Source: Zoogloea sp.
Lineage (GTDB): Bacteria; Pseudomonadota; Gammaproteobacteria; Burkholderiales; Rhodocyclaceae
NCBI RefSeq assembly: GCF_030157465.1
Contig: NZ_JAOAUU010000096.1
Location: 1,417-65,416 of the forward strand
Direction: 5' to 3'
DNA length: 64,000 nucleotides
Shown: one piece after another, positions 1 through 10,914 of the stretch
Layout: each line of letters starts with the position of its first letter
Numbering within the stretch: the first letter of the stretch is position 1
Position numbers and translations under genes: made by a program
The notes under the pieces: generated by a model
Databases searched by the model: none
Told to the model about the DNA's origin: nothing
What the model saw: only the letters and a program-made list of their open reading frames with translations

Positions 1-1795
1 GAAGTCGGGGTTTTGGAAGTCGCCATCGTTCGCCGCCGTGCAGGCGGTTTAGAAGACGCGATCAAGAGAGCCGGCCGGGATGCCATAGTTCGCCGCCGTG
101 CAGGCGGTTTAGAAGTGAGTCTCTCGGAAGCCGCGCGGAGGCTGGGAGTTCGCCGCCGTGCAGGCGGTTTAGAAGAGCTGGCCAGCCAGCCCCCGGTGCG
201 TCTTGTGGTTCGCCGCCGTGCAGGCGGTTTAGAAGCGCACCGTCATGGACCATATAACCGGCGCCTGGTTCGCCGCCGTGCAGGCGGTTTAGAAGACTTC
301 ATTGGGTGGCTCCCGGCCAGGCGGGGTGTTCGCCGCCGTGCAGGCGGTTTAGAAGTGAAGGGGCCGCTGGTTGAGCGCCGGGTGCGTGTTCGCCGCCGTG
401 CAGGCGGTTTAGAAGAAAGCGAAGTCGGGGTTTTGGAAGTCGCCATCGTTCGCCGCCGTGCAGGCGGTTTAGAAGGGGCCATGCCCATCGATCGCCGAAC
501 CGCTCTCGTTCGCCGCCGTGCAGGCGGTTTAGAAGACATCCGCGCCGCTCGTAAAGTTTTCGGCATGGTTCGCCGCCGTGCAGGCGGTTTAGAAGTGCTG
601 CGATCCGCAGCATCGGCAATTGCCTGCGTTCGCCGCCGTGCAGGCGGTTTAGAAGTTTTGCAGGTCGGCCCCGATGCGCCGGGCGAGGTTCGCCGCCGTG
701 CAGGCGGTTTAGAAGTACTTGTGGCGCTGCTGGCTACCCTGCGCTACGTTCGCCGCCGTGCAGGCGGTTTAGAAGGCGACGCTGAAGGGCACGATGGTGG
801 GGGCTTGGTTCGCCGCCGTGCAGGCGGTTTAGAAGCCCGCCATGAACGCCGCCGCGGCCGTTGGCACGTTCGCCGCCGTGCAGGCGGTTTAGAAGAGCGC
901 GAAGTCATGCTCATCTGGCCCGAGTTCGTTCGCCGCCGTGCAGGCGGTTTAGAAGAGCGTCCGCAAAATCGGCTACGACATCACCCTGTTCGCCGCCGTG
1001 CAGGCGGTTTAGAAGACGATTCCACGCATCGAGTAGTGCAAATAGCAGTTCGCCGCCGTGCAGGCGGTTTAGAAGACGCGGCTTGCCATGACGTGGGACG
1101 ACCGCATGTTCGCCGCCGTGCAGGCGGTTTAGAAGTTCACCCCTGCTTTTGGGGCGAGTGACGGCCTGTTCGCCGCCGTGCAGGCGGTTTAGAAGACGGC
1201 GGCGAGCATGCGCAGGCCGTCGCTTGGGTTCGCCGCCGTGCAGGCGGTTTAGAAGATCGGCTGCGCCTTGAGCCCCTCGCGGTTGTAGTTCGCCGCCGTG
1301 CAGGCGGTTTAGAAGAGGGTCGGGACGCGGCCGAAGATTTCGCGGGCGTTCGCCGCCGTGCAGGCGGTTTAGAAGATCCCCCGACAGGGTGTTTCCGTTG
1401 CCGCCACGTTCGCCGCCGTGCAGGCGGTTTAGAAGAAACGACGAGCTACCATAGTCCGGGGCAAACGGTTCGCCGCCGTGCAGGCGGTTTAGAAGACGGC
1501 CCCAGGGGGCGCGGCGGCCGATGCGGGGTTCGCCGCCGTGCAGGCGGTTTAGAAGAAATGCGGCAGACGGCTATTTCCGGCCTGACTGTTCGCCGCCGTG
1601 CAGGCGGTTTAGAAGTTGCGTGGTGCCGTTGGTCAGTTGGTCGTTGCGTTCGCCGCCGTGCAGGCGGTTTAGAAGTCGGCGGCAACCGTCTGACGTGAGA
1701 GAGCTTCGTTCGCCGCCGTGCAGGCGGTTTAGAAGAGTTCGATCTGGTGGCAAGATCTGAGCGACGAGTTCGCCGCCGTGCAGGCGGTTTAGAAG
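1..1795 (+). CRISPR. Type I-F-like CRISPR array, 30 identical repeats GTTCGCCGCCGTGCAGGCGGTTTAGAAG with 32-nt spacers; left end cut by window
   Basis: Exact 60-bp period; repeats at 28+60n (n=0-29), the last at 1768-1795; repeat has 5-bp stem CCGCC-GTGCA-GGCGG and a 3' TTTAGAAG handle like I-F repeats (GTTCACTGCCGTATAGGCAGCTAAGAAA), implying + strand crRNA and leader/cas genes to the left. Confidence 0.97.
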
Positions 1796-1881
1796 AATCA
1801 GGCCGATCGTAACGTTATACGGACGTATACGGATGCTTTAGCCTGACTCGCTCCACCAAGAGCGACTCCGTTGAAGCTACG

Positions 1882-2619
1882 CTATGCGGTAGCCACTCCA
1901 CCGACTATCACCCCCACCCTGGGCAGCAGCGAAACCAGTGTCGCCGGCGGCGTGTCATACACCGTCTGCCGTGTCATGTACGCCAGCACCGGCAGCGTCA
2001 GCTCCCTCACCCCGAACTTCCCCGCCACCTTCCGCGCCTCGGCATACAGCTTCAGCACCTGCCCCCGCACCCCGGAGAACATCGGCATCATCGCCAGCGC
2101 CGCGATCTCCTGGGTGAGCCCTGCCACATCATGCCGCTTCGCCCGTTCAACAATCAGCGCCTCGTGCGCCTTGTAGTGCGGGCGGGTGATTCGCCAGGTC
2201 CACGTCGTATCCCGCACCTTGCCGATGCGCTTCTCGGTGTGCAGGAGTTCATACAGCCCCCAGCGCAGATGCTGGCCTTGCGCGGTGGTGTCGTAGATCG
2301 TTCCGATGTCAGGCGCTCCCGGATCGCCCAGCCCCTGACGCCCTTGGGTGGAAACCAGCACCCAGTCGAGCACCTCATCCTCCGAGTCGGTGATGACCAG
2401 ATGGCAGGAGGCCAAGCCCCGGCTGCGGTCATAGGCCCGCCCCGGCACGTTCCGGTCAATCCGGAACGGCGCGAGCTTGGCGAGCAGGCGCTCCAGCTTG
2501 CCGCGCACCACGCGGCCGGCTGTCCAGAGGACGTGGCCCGACTGGGCGTAGAGCTGAAGGAGCTGCATGGCAGCGGTTTGATTGCGCGGCACCTTCACCG
2601 CGCGCAGGACATCGAGCAT
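1882..2619 (-). CDS. hypothetical protein
   Basis: 245-aa ORF, no frame breaks, plausible composition; family not recognised. Confidence 0.6.
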   Translation of the reverse strand: MLDVLRAVKVPRNQTAAMQLLQLYAQSGHVLWTAGRVVRGKLERLLAKLAPFRIDRNVPGRAYDRSRGLASCHLVITDSEDEVLDWVLVSTQGRQGLGDPGAPDIGTIYDTTAQGQHLRWGLYELLHTEKRIGKVRDTTWTWRITRPHYKAHEALIVERAKRHDVAGLTQEIAALAMMPMFSGVRGQVLKLYAEARKVAGKFGVRELTLPVLAYMTRQTVYDTPPATLVSLLPRVGVIVGGVATA

Positions 2620-2770
2620 TCAGGGTTCTCCAAGAGTGAGTCTGATGGAGAGGTATAGGCGCAACGCCCCCGGATGCTGCATGCGATCAGAAAACGGCTC
2701 AGTGCATAATGAACTGGGAAACATGCAATCCCGTCATCCCTGCCTTCTGACGCTATACCTTTACGAGGCC

Positions 2771-2789
2771 ATACGGATCGAATCCGTAT
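2771..2789. repeat. inverted repeat ATACGGAT-CGA-ATCCGTAT
   Basis: perfect 8-bp arms, 3-nt loop. Confidence 0.6.
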
Positions 2790-2904
2790 CGGCAGGAGCG
2801 CCAACTCCCGTAGTACGCCATCACGATGGTCCCGGCGCGCCAACGCCGAACCATCACACTCACCGCTCGAGCCGTGCTCGAACCGCCCTTGCCCGGCGGA
2901 AGTC

Positions 2905-3660
2905 TTGTGGCGCCGTATGCTCGTAATGGAGCCTGTACGGTGCGAGGGGGAGGTTGCGGAGTAATCCCGGGCGCTCATCGCCCGGCGTAATCCCGCTGCT
3001 TTATCCCATGGCGGCCAGGTGCCTCTACCTGGCGGAAACGGTGCGAACACGAAACGGGCGCGGGGAGCAAATGCCCCGATGACCCTGACACGATGACCAG
3101 CGGGTGTGAGTCCCGCCCAGGGCATGCACGGAAGTGCATGACCTGTGCTCGTCAGGATGGCTGCGTAATCGCCTGCCGTGAGGCAGGCCTCGGCCGGATA
3201 CAGGAAGTCCTGTAGACCGGCCGGGCGAGCGCGACAGTGACCCAGAGTAGCGCCTGGGAAGCGTCGAGCCGCGCTGAGAGCTTAAACCTGTAATGGCGCC
3301 GAGTTCCGGTGCTAACGAGAAAGCAAGGAAGCCGCATAGGGCCTACAGTGCCTGCAACGTGGTGGAAGCGACAGACCAGCAACGACATTTGAGTAAGGCA
3401 GGGACTTCTCCCGGTTCTCCCGCCTGAAATCCGGTATCCAGCCCGGTTGTCGATGTCTGTCGTGAGCCAGCGGCGTTCCCTTGTGAACGCAAGAACGTGT
3501 CTAAGTGGTGCGAAATGCGCTCGGAGGTTCGGTCAGGTGGCACTGACCGGAACGGGGGTAACGACCCCGCCAATCCCGAGAGCGTATGAGCGTGGTCCTT
3601 CGATGACGACGCTCGGCCGAAAGCCGAGTCGAGTTGTGGGACCGACAAGACGCAAAGCGA
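2905..3660 (+). ncRNA. group II intron-like RNA remnant(s): domain V-like segment (~2911-2945) followed by a GTGCGAAC... 5'-end-like segment from 3041; no RT ORF
   Basis: cgccgtatgctcgtaatggagcctgtacggtgcgaggggga resembles DV; gtgcgaacacg...cgggtgtgagtcccgcc resembles group II 5' domain I; ~700 bp without credible ORF, rich in hairpins. Confidence 0.4.
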
Positions 3661-3916
3661 TGTGTAGTGATGGCAGTAAAGGCGGGTCTGGTTGGCGCCA
3701 GACTCGCTGGATGACGCTCTTGGCAGAGCATCATCCCGGAACCTGTCACGCCCTTCGGCGTGTCAGGTGCGCCCTTCCGGGCGCGGGAAATAGCAGGGCT
3801 GCGGCAGTGCCACGGTCCGCCGATATTGCAGGTCATACGTCCGACCCTCAAGGGGTGTGTTTCTCAGTGGGCATACAGCACACCATTGGTCGGCGGTAAG
3901 GACATTTATCAACGCT

Positions 3917-3946
3917 CAGCCACCCCTGCAAAGGGGTGGCTGTTTT
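3917..3946. terminator. Rho-independent terminator-like hairpin
   Basis: agccacccct-gcaa-aggggtggct followed by gtttt. Confidence 0.6.
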
Positions 3947-3966
3947 GGCGTGCGGGGCTGCGCGCC

Positions 3967-4227
3967 TCAGTCGTCGCGTGCACGCTCGCTGACGGGCGGA
4001 TGCGTGGCCACACGATCTTCGGCGCGGGCGATCAGTTCCGATGCGCGCACGCCCAGCGCATCAGCCAGCATGAACAACGTCCCGACGGTGGGAACCTTGC
4101 CGTTACGCTCTACGACGCCAACATAATTCCGGCTAACCCTCGCAAGGGATGCCAGATTTTCCTGGGAAATGGCCTGTTCCAGCCGCGCTTCGCGCAAGAC
4201 TGCGGCAAGGGCTTCGATGCGATCCAT
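3967..4227 (-). CDS. XRE-family helix-turn-helix transcriptional regulator
   Basis: ISQENLASLARVSRNYVGVVERNGKVPTVGTLFMLADALGV HTH signature. Confidence 0.85.
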   Translation of the reverse strand: MDRIEALAAVLREARLEQAISQENLASLARVSRNYVGVVERNGKVPTVGTLFMLADALGVRASELIARAEDRVATHPPVSERARDD

Positions 4228-4285
4228 TGATACGTCCTGAGGCTAGGCTCCGGAGTATTCATGGATTGGACCCGGCAAGATACAC

Positions 4286-4310
4286 CACCATAGTGTTGCA
4301 CACTATGGTG
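4286..4310. promoter_or_regulatory. palindromic operator candidate CACCATAGTGT-TGC-ACACTATGGTG
   Basis: perfect 11-bp arms between divergent HTH gene and downstream ORF. Confidence 0.6.
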
Positions 4311-4371
4311 TTTTAATGAGAGGCTTCGGCTTGTGGCGATGTGCGCCCTGGACACACTGGAGAACACGACG

Positions 4372-4731
4372 ATGAAACCCGAGTACGAAGCCCTGTCAGG
4401 GCTGCCATTGATCTATGCCGTGCTGAAGCGGACTGGCTATGAAATGCTGGGGCGAGCAGAAGGGCCTTTTGCATTCACGCCGCACGGCGAGCCGGCCTTT
4501 TCCATCGTGACGGGCGATGCGCGAGCGCTGGTAACGCTGGGTCAGGGTGAGTGCGAGTTGTTCATGCTGGAACAGGCGCGGCAATTGGGCGCCCATTTTC
4601 ACGTCTCGGAAAATCAGGTGAGGTGCGTGATCGACCAGCATCTGGCCACTGGCGCCTCCTATGCGGAGGCTGCGGGGCGAGCCATGCTGATGTGGAGTGA
4701 TCCTGGGACGCCTGAAAGTTTGGAGGAATGA
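4372..4731 (+). CDS. hypothetical protein
   Basis: ATG with upstream GGAG; 119 aa; divergent from XRE regulator. Confidence 0.6.
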   Translation: MKPEYEALSGLPLIYAVLKRTGYEMLGRAEGPFAFTPHGEPAFSIVTGDARALVTLGQGECELFMLEQARQLGAHFHVSENQVRCVIDQHLATGASYAEAAGRAMLMWSDPGTPESLEE

Positions 4732-4830
4732 GCAGCATGGTTACATATAGTTACAACTTTTCTCTTGTGACCCGCGCGTTTTTTCGATGGTTTTTCCTAT
4801 ACCTAGTCCCGGATAACTGGACTTACGTAC

Positions 4831-4973
4831 ATGGAGCACCACCTCGAGACCGCCGACAAGGACGCGCTCTCACCCGCTGAAACCCGCCTCATCGACCTGA
4901 TCGCCGAGATTGTCGTCGCGCAGATCCTCGGTGAGACGACCCCTTCCCCCCAACTCCCCCCAGGACGCACCCC

Positions 4974-4977
<4 letters not shown>
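4831..4977 (+). CDS. small ORF (48 aa) translationally coupled to recombinase
   Basis: MEHHLETADKDALSPAETRLIDLIAEIVVAQILGETTPSPQLPPGRTP; ATGA overlap with next start. Confidence 0.5.
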
Positions 4978-6671
<1,694 letters not shown>

Positions 6672-6748
6672 TCAGAGAGGCCGAACTATAGACATAGACG
6701 CATCTAAAGTAAAGATTTATTTGAATAAATCTCAAAAACAAAAAACGT

Positions 6749-6798
6749 AATCTGGTGCCGGTGAAAGGAATCGAACCCTCGACCTTCGCATTACAAGT
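6749..6798. repeat. attL-like 50-bp direct repeat (3' part of tRNA-Thr)
   Basis: aatctggtgccggtgaaaggaatcgaaccctcgaccttcgcattacaagt identical to 21461-21510. Confidence 0.93.
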
Positions 6799-6880
6799 TA
6801 GAGGGGTCGCACCTTAATTTATATGCTCCACCCTTAACAAACCCATACACAGCAAGGGTTTCGGCTTATACTCACCTTAA

Positions 6881-6938
6881 CGGGCTAGCACGAAAATAGC
6901 CCGAAATTGATAGCCCGTGCTAGCCCGGTGCTAGCCCG
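6881..6938. promoter_or_regulatory. integrase/excisionase arm-type site candidates (TAGCCCG repeats)
   Basis: TAGCCCG at 6897, 6911, 6921, 6932 and inverted CGGGCTA at 6881, just inside attL. Confidence 0.5.
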
Positions 6939-6957
6939 AAGAATCCAAGGTGGGTAA

Positions 6958-8310
6958 ATGGCAAATCTGAAGTTCTCCAAAACTGCGCTGCTTGGACTTA
7001 AAGCGCCCGAGGCCGGGAAGCGACTGACGATCTACGACACCGATGTTCCGAAGCTGGCGATCCGCATGACACACGCCGGAGCACAAACCTTCTACGTGGT
7101 GAAGCGGGCAGGCGCGTCCATGGCCTGGGTGAAGCTGGGCAGCTTCCCGGACATGACCGTCGAGCAAGCCCGGAAGGAAGCCGCCAAGGTGCTGGGGGAG
7201 TTTGCTGGCGGCGCAAATCCTGCCGCCGTGAAGCGAGCCATTCGGGAAGAGCCCATCTTTGCAGACGCCTTCGAAGACTTCCTGACCGGCAAGCGCAAGC
7301 GCGACGGCTCGCCCCTGGCGGAGAGCACCAAGCGCGACTACCGCGACGTGCTGCGGCTGTACCTCGCCCCCATCAAGGGCAAGAAGCTGTCGCAGATCGA
7401 ACGGACCGACGTGAAGGCGATCCACAAAAAGACCGCGATCAAGAGCGCGGCACAGGCTGACAGGGCCGTTGCTGTCGTTTCGTCCGTCTTCACTTACATG
7501 GCGGATCAAGAGGTTTTCACCGGCACCAACCCCGCCAGCCGAGTGCAGAAGAATCCGCCCCCCTCCCGCGACCGATTCGCCCAAAGCTACGAACTGCCGT
7601 ACCTGCTCGAAGCCGTCGCCCGATCCGACCAACGGGATTACTTCCTGCTGTCCCTGCTCACTGGTGCGCGGCGCTCAAACGTGCAGGCGATGACCTGGCG
7701 CGACCTCGACCTGCCCGGCGCCGTCTGGCGCATCGGCAAGACCAAGAACGGCACGCCGCAGAATGTGCCGCTCTCGCCCGAGGCCATCATGGTGCTGAAC
7801 GCCCGCAAAGAGAACGCCGGCACCTCACCCTTCGTCTTCCCCGGCACCGGCAGGACGGGGCATCTCGTGGAACCCAAAAAGGCATGGGCCACGATCCGAC
7901 GCACCGCCAGCCTGTTCCGCCTGCTGGATGCCCTCAAGCTGGACGACGACGCCCGCACCGAGGCCGACACCCTTGCCCTCGAAAGCATCGCCAAAGCCGA
8001 GCGGAAATATCAGGCCCAAGCCAAGGCCGCCCAGATCGACCCGGCGCACTTCGCCATGACCGACCTACGGATTCACGATCTGCGCCGCACCCTGGGGAGC
8101 TGGCAGGCCAAGACCGGCGCATCCCTGACCATCATCGGCAAGAGCCTGAACCACAAGACCCACCAAGCGACCGCGATCTATGCGCGCCTCGACCTCGATC
8201 CGGTTCGCCAGTCGGTGAACACCGCAACGGCCGCGATGCTGGAGGCTGCCGGCCTGAAGGAAGGGGCGACCGTGCTGCCGCTGCCCAAGAAAAGCCGCGG
8301 TGGTGCGTGA
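6958..8310 (+). CDS. tyrosine-type site-specific integrase (phage/P4-like)
   Basis: N-term arm-binding domain, SLLTGARRSNVQAMTWRDLDL, HDLRRTLGSW, adjacent to att repeat. Confidence 0.95.
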   Translation: MANLKFSKTALLGLKAPEAGKRLTIYDTDVPKLAIRMTHAGAQTFYVVKRAGASMAWVKLGSFPDMTVEQARKEAAKVLGEFAGGANPAAVKRAIREEPIFADAFEDFLTGKRKRDGSPLAESTKRDYRDVLRLYLAPIKGKKLSQIERTDVKAIHKKTAIKSAAQADRAVAVVSSVFTYMADQEVFTGTNPASRVQKNPPPSRDRFAQSYELPYLLEAVARSDQRDYFLLSLLTGARRSNVQAMTWRDLDLPGAVWRIGKTKNGTPQNVPLSPEAIMVLNARKENAGTSPFVFPGTGRTGHLVEPKKAWATIRRTASLFRLLDALKLDDDARTEADTLALESIAKAERKYQAQAKAAQIDPAHFAMTDLRIHDLRRTLGSWQAKTGASLTIIGKSLNHKTHQATAIYARLDLDPVRQSVNTATAAMLEAAGLKEGATVLPLPKKSRGGA

Positions 8311-8440
8311 AGCCAGCATCTCGACATGCAGCAGGCCCGACAGAGAAGCAGGCGGCCGGGCTACGGGTGGTGAAAGCATAAGCAAGGGCCTATCGATGCC
8401 GCTTGATTTTCTCTCCATCAACCTATAAAAAATATAGGTA

Positions 8441-8764
8441 ATGACGAATCCTGTACCCTTTCGGCTGAACGACGCCAACGCCCTTCGCCTCCTGCGGGAG
8501 ATTGCCGCCGACTCGGCCCGGGTCGTGCTCCTGACCCACGCCAAGCAGCGAATGCGACAACGGCAAATCACGCTGGCTCAGGTGCTTGATGTGATGCGCA
8601 AGGGGAGGATGGCAGAACCGGCAACGGTCGACATTCATGGCAACTGGAAGCTGACGGTTCGTGGCTCCAGTTGTGGACAGGAAATATCGGTGGCGGGTGC
8701 CATCGACATGAACCACGAGCCCGGCAAGCGGGTGTTTGTGATAACGGTTTTTGGGAGCGACTGA
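8441..8764 (+). CDS. DUF4258-like protein, toxin candidate
   Basis: VVLLTHAKQRMRQRQITLAQVLDVMRKGR motif; overlaps start of HTH partner. Confidence 0.7.
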   Translation: MTNPVPFRLNDANALRLLREIAADSARVVLLTHAKQRMRQRQITLAQVLDVMRKGRMAEPATVDIHGNWKLTVRGSSCGQEISVAGAIDMNHEPGKRVFVITVFGSD

Positions 8765-9198
8765 TGTACCACTACACGGAAGGCGGGCTGACGAATGTCT
8801 GGCTCTCCAACGGCTTCAGGGAGGAAGACACGCCCTATGGCAAGGGTGTGTCCATCGAGGATATTGAAGGCCTGCATCGCGCGATTGGCATGAAGCTGGT
8901 CAAGGAGCGGGCGCAACTAACGGGGGCTGAGTTTCGATTCCTGCGCAAGGAACTGGGGCTGTCCCAGGCAAAGCTCGCCCACTGGTGGGGCTACGAGGCG
9001 CAGAGCGTCGCCGGCTGGGAGAAGCGGGGGCGAGTGCCACGCATTGCCGACCGCTTCATTCGTGCGTTCTACCTTGAGAAGGTTTCCGGCAATCCGTCCG
9101 TACTGGAGATTGTCGAGCGCCTGGCCGATGCCGACCGGGAGGATGCCCCTAAGCTGACCTTTGAGGAAACGTCGGAAGGCTGGCGGCTCGCCGCCTGA
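8764..9198 (+). CDS. HTH antitoxin candidate (MqsA/HigA-like)
   Basis: FRFLRKELGLSQAKLAHWWGYEAQSVAGWEKRGRVPRIADRFIRAFY. Confidence 0.75.
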   Translation: MYHYTEGGLTNVWLSNGFREEDTPYGKGVSIEDIEGLHRAIGMKLVKERAQLTGAEFRFLRKELGLSQAKLAHWWGYEAQSVAGWEKRGRVPRIADRFIRAFYLEKVSGNPSVLEIVERLADADREDAPKLTFEETSEGWRLAA

Positions 9199-9300
9199 TC
9201 GAGCACCACCGCCGCGCCTACTCCGACGGGAGGAAAACCGGGTTCCCTTGCCCGGCTGGCGCGGCACCTTTTACAAGGATGAGCGCAAAGGGGCACGACA

Positions 9301-10464
9301 GTGGGAGTACGCGACCTACTCGCCGAACATGACGACGAGTGTTTCATTTCACTGACAGATTTACTCGATGTTGTCGCTGAAGCAGAAGGTGTCCCAACCA
9401 AAGAGGTCGCACGTGCATTCAGCGTTTGCCGTCTGCTGCACAAGGTTGAGATCCAATTGCGCAAATACGACAACAATGAAATTTCTGCAGGTGGCTTGGC
9501 CTTAGCCTTCCATAATCTTCAGGAAGCCATCTTAAATACACACATCAACGCATCGGCAGACGTTCTATCCGAAGCTAGGGAGGCTGAGCCTGGTTTTCTC
9601 CGCCAAGAGGTTGCCGTCACACTCCAAGAATGTGGAATCAAGGTCCCCCCTTGCTTGTTGAAAGGTCGTAGAACACCACTGTGGAAACACGTATATGCGG
9701 TACGTGAATGGGTAAGCCTACAAGCAGCAGCTTCGATCCTTACAGGCAAGGAACCCGGCGCCGCAGATTCAGAGGACCACCAAGATTTCTATCACTGGCG
9801 CGAAGCGCTTCAGGATGCCGCAAGCTCTCAACTAATTTCTGTTAAAGATGGCAGAAGCGCCCTTCTAAATAGCACCGAACTGTCCCAAGCAGACATTCGC
9901 ACATGGTGCGACAGAAACGGTTTTGTGTGGCCAATCCCCATGCATGCGCCCATTTCCGACGCATCGTCGGCCACGTGCATTTCATCGCCCTCCACTCTTG
10001 AGGAAGTTACCCGCGAACGCGATGCACTTCGCGCTGAACTGGCCGACGTCACCAAGGAGCGCGATGAAGCCAAAGCCGAAGAAGCTCGAAGATATGACTG
10101 CTATTTGACCGAGTGGGAGGGTCGAAAAATCGTCGCAGACGAACGCGACAAGGAGCGCGCGAGATCCGCCGAACTAGCCGCCGAGGTGACTCGCCTAAAG
10201 GCAGAGGTGACTAGGCTACAGGCGACGCCTTCTCCGGTCACCATTGATCACTCAATGATCCGCGGGGACACGTTCAAGAAGCTGGCCAGCGCTATCGAAG
10301 CCTTCCCCAACCAATACCCCGACCGGGCGAAAAACATTAAGCTGGATGCAGATCTGCGTCCGTGGCTGGGCTGCGTGTTTTCCTGCAATGAGCGGGAAAA
10401 GTTGGTCTTCAGTAACATCATCGTCGACCACTTCACACCCGAAGGATGGGATATCGGAAGCTGA
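9301..10464 (+). CDS. hypothetical coiled-coil protein
   Basis: 387 aa, GTG start; central heptad-rich segment EEVTRERDALRAELADVTKERDEAKAEEARR. Confidence 0.65.
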   Translation: MGVRDLLAEHDDECFISLTDLLDVVAEAEGVPTKEVARAFSVCRLLHKVEIQLRKYDNNEISAGGLALAFHNLQEAILNTHINASADVLSEAREAEPGFLRQEVAVTLQECGIKVPPCLLKGRRTPLWKHVYAVREWVSLQAAASILTGKEPGAADSEDHQDFYHWREALQDAASSQLISVKDGRSALLNSTELSQADIRTWCDRNGFVWPIPMHAPISDASSATCISSPSTLEEVTRERDALRAELADVTKERDEAKAEEARRYDCYLTEWEGRKIVADERDKERARSAELAAEVTRLKAEVTRLQATPSPVTIDHSMIRGDTFKKLASAIEAFPNQYPDRAKNIKLDADLRPWLGCVFSCNEREKLVFSNIIVDHFTPEGWDIGS

Positions 10465-10586
10465 CAGGCCGCCCACTCCATAACTTTTACCTGACAGGGT
10501 TAAACCCCAGCATTGGCGCGCCTGTCAGGCGCCTGACAGGCACCTGACAGCCAGTTACCTGACAGGCTTTTGTGCTTCCTGTCAGG
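10461..10586. repeat. iteron-like cluster of CCTGACAGG / CCTGTCAGG motifs (7 copies)
   Basis: cores at 10461, 10491, 10521, 10532, 10543, 10558, 10578 in both orientations. Confidence 0.8.
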
Positions 10587-10650
10587 TTCTCGATTAATCA
10601 ATAGTTCGCTCCGTTACCGCACGCCATCTAGGCAAAGCGGGGTCAACCGG

Positions 10651-10905
10651 ATGCGAACCATGCACACTCAAGCCAATACCCAAACCCGCACCCTGCGGGC
10701 CGTCATTGAGTCCAGCGCGGACCTACTCGACGACAAGGCCGCAGCCACAATCCTGGATGTCTCCCCTGGCACCCTGTCCGTCTGGCGCAGCACTGGACGC
10801 TACGCACTGCCCTTTTTGAAGGTCGGACGTAAAGTCCGCTACCGCCGGGCTGACCTGATAGCTTGGTTAGACAGCCGCACTCGTGCCACGGGCGCCACGG
10901 CGTAA
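10651..10905 (+). CDS. AlpA/excisionase-type helix-turn-helix protein
   Basis: LLDDKAAATILDVSPGTLSVWRSTGRYALPFLKVGRKVRYRRADLIAWL. Confidence 0.8.
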   Translation: MRTMHTQANTQTRTLRAVIESSADLLDDKAAATILDVSPGTLSVWRSTGRYALPFLKVGRKVRYRRADLIAWLDSRTRATGATA

Positions 10906-10914
10906 GGGGCAATC

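Noticed and set aside
13-1161. 382-aa ORF with 20-aa period (VRRRAGGLE repeats) and its antisense partners
   Set aside because: It is the CRISPR array read in frame: 60-bp period is divisible by three. No real protein.
1816-1835. ATACGGACGTATACGGAT after the array as an att or transposon end
   Set aside because: Similar short motif recurs at 2771 but no flanking duplication or transposase supports it.
2595-3899. Several ORFs of 100-176 aa in the 2.6-3.9 kb gap
   Set aside because: Overlapping on both strands without recognisable domains; region looks like structured intron-like RNA.
6749-6798. Second tRNA-Thr at the left end
   Set aside because: Only the 3' half is present and sequence diverges after ACAAGT; it is an att duplication, not a tRNA gene.
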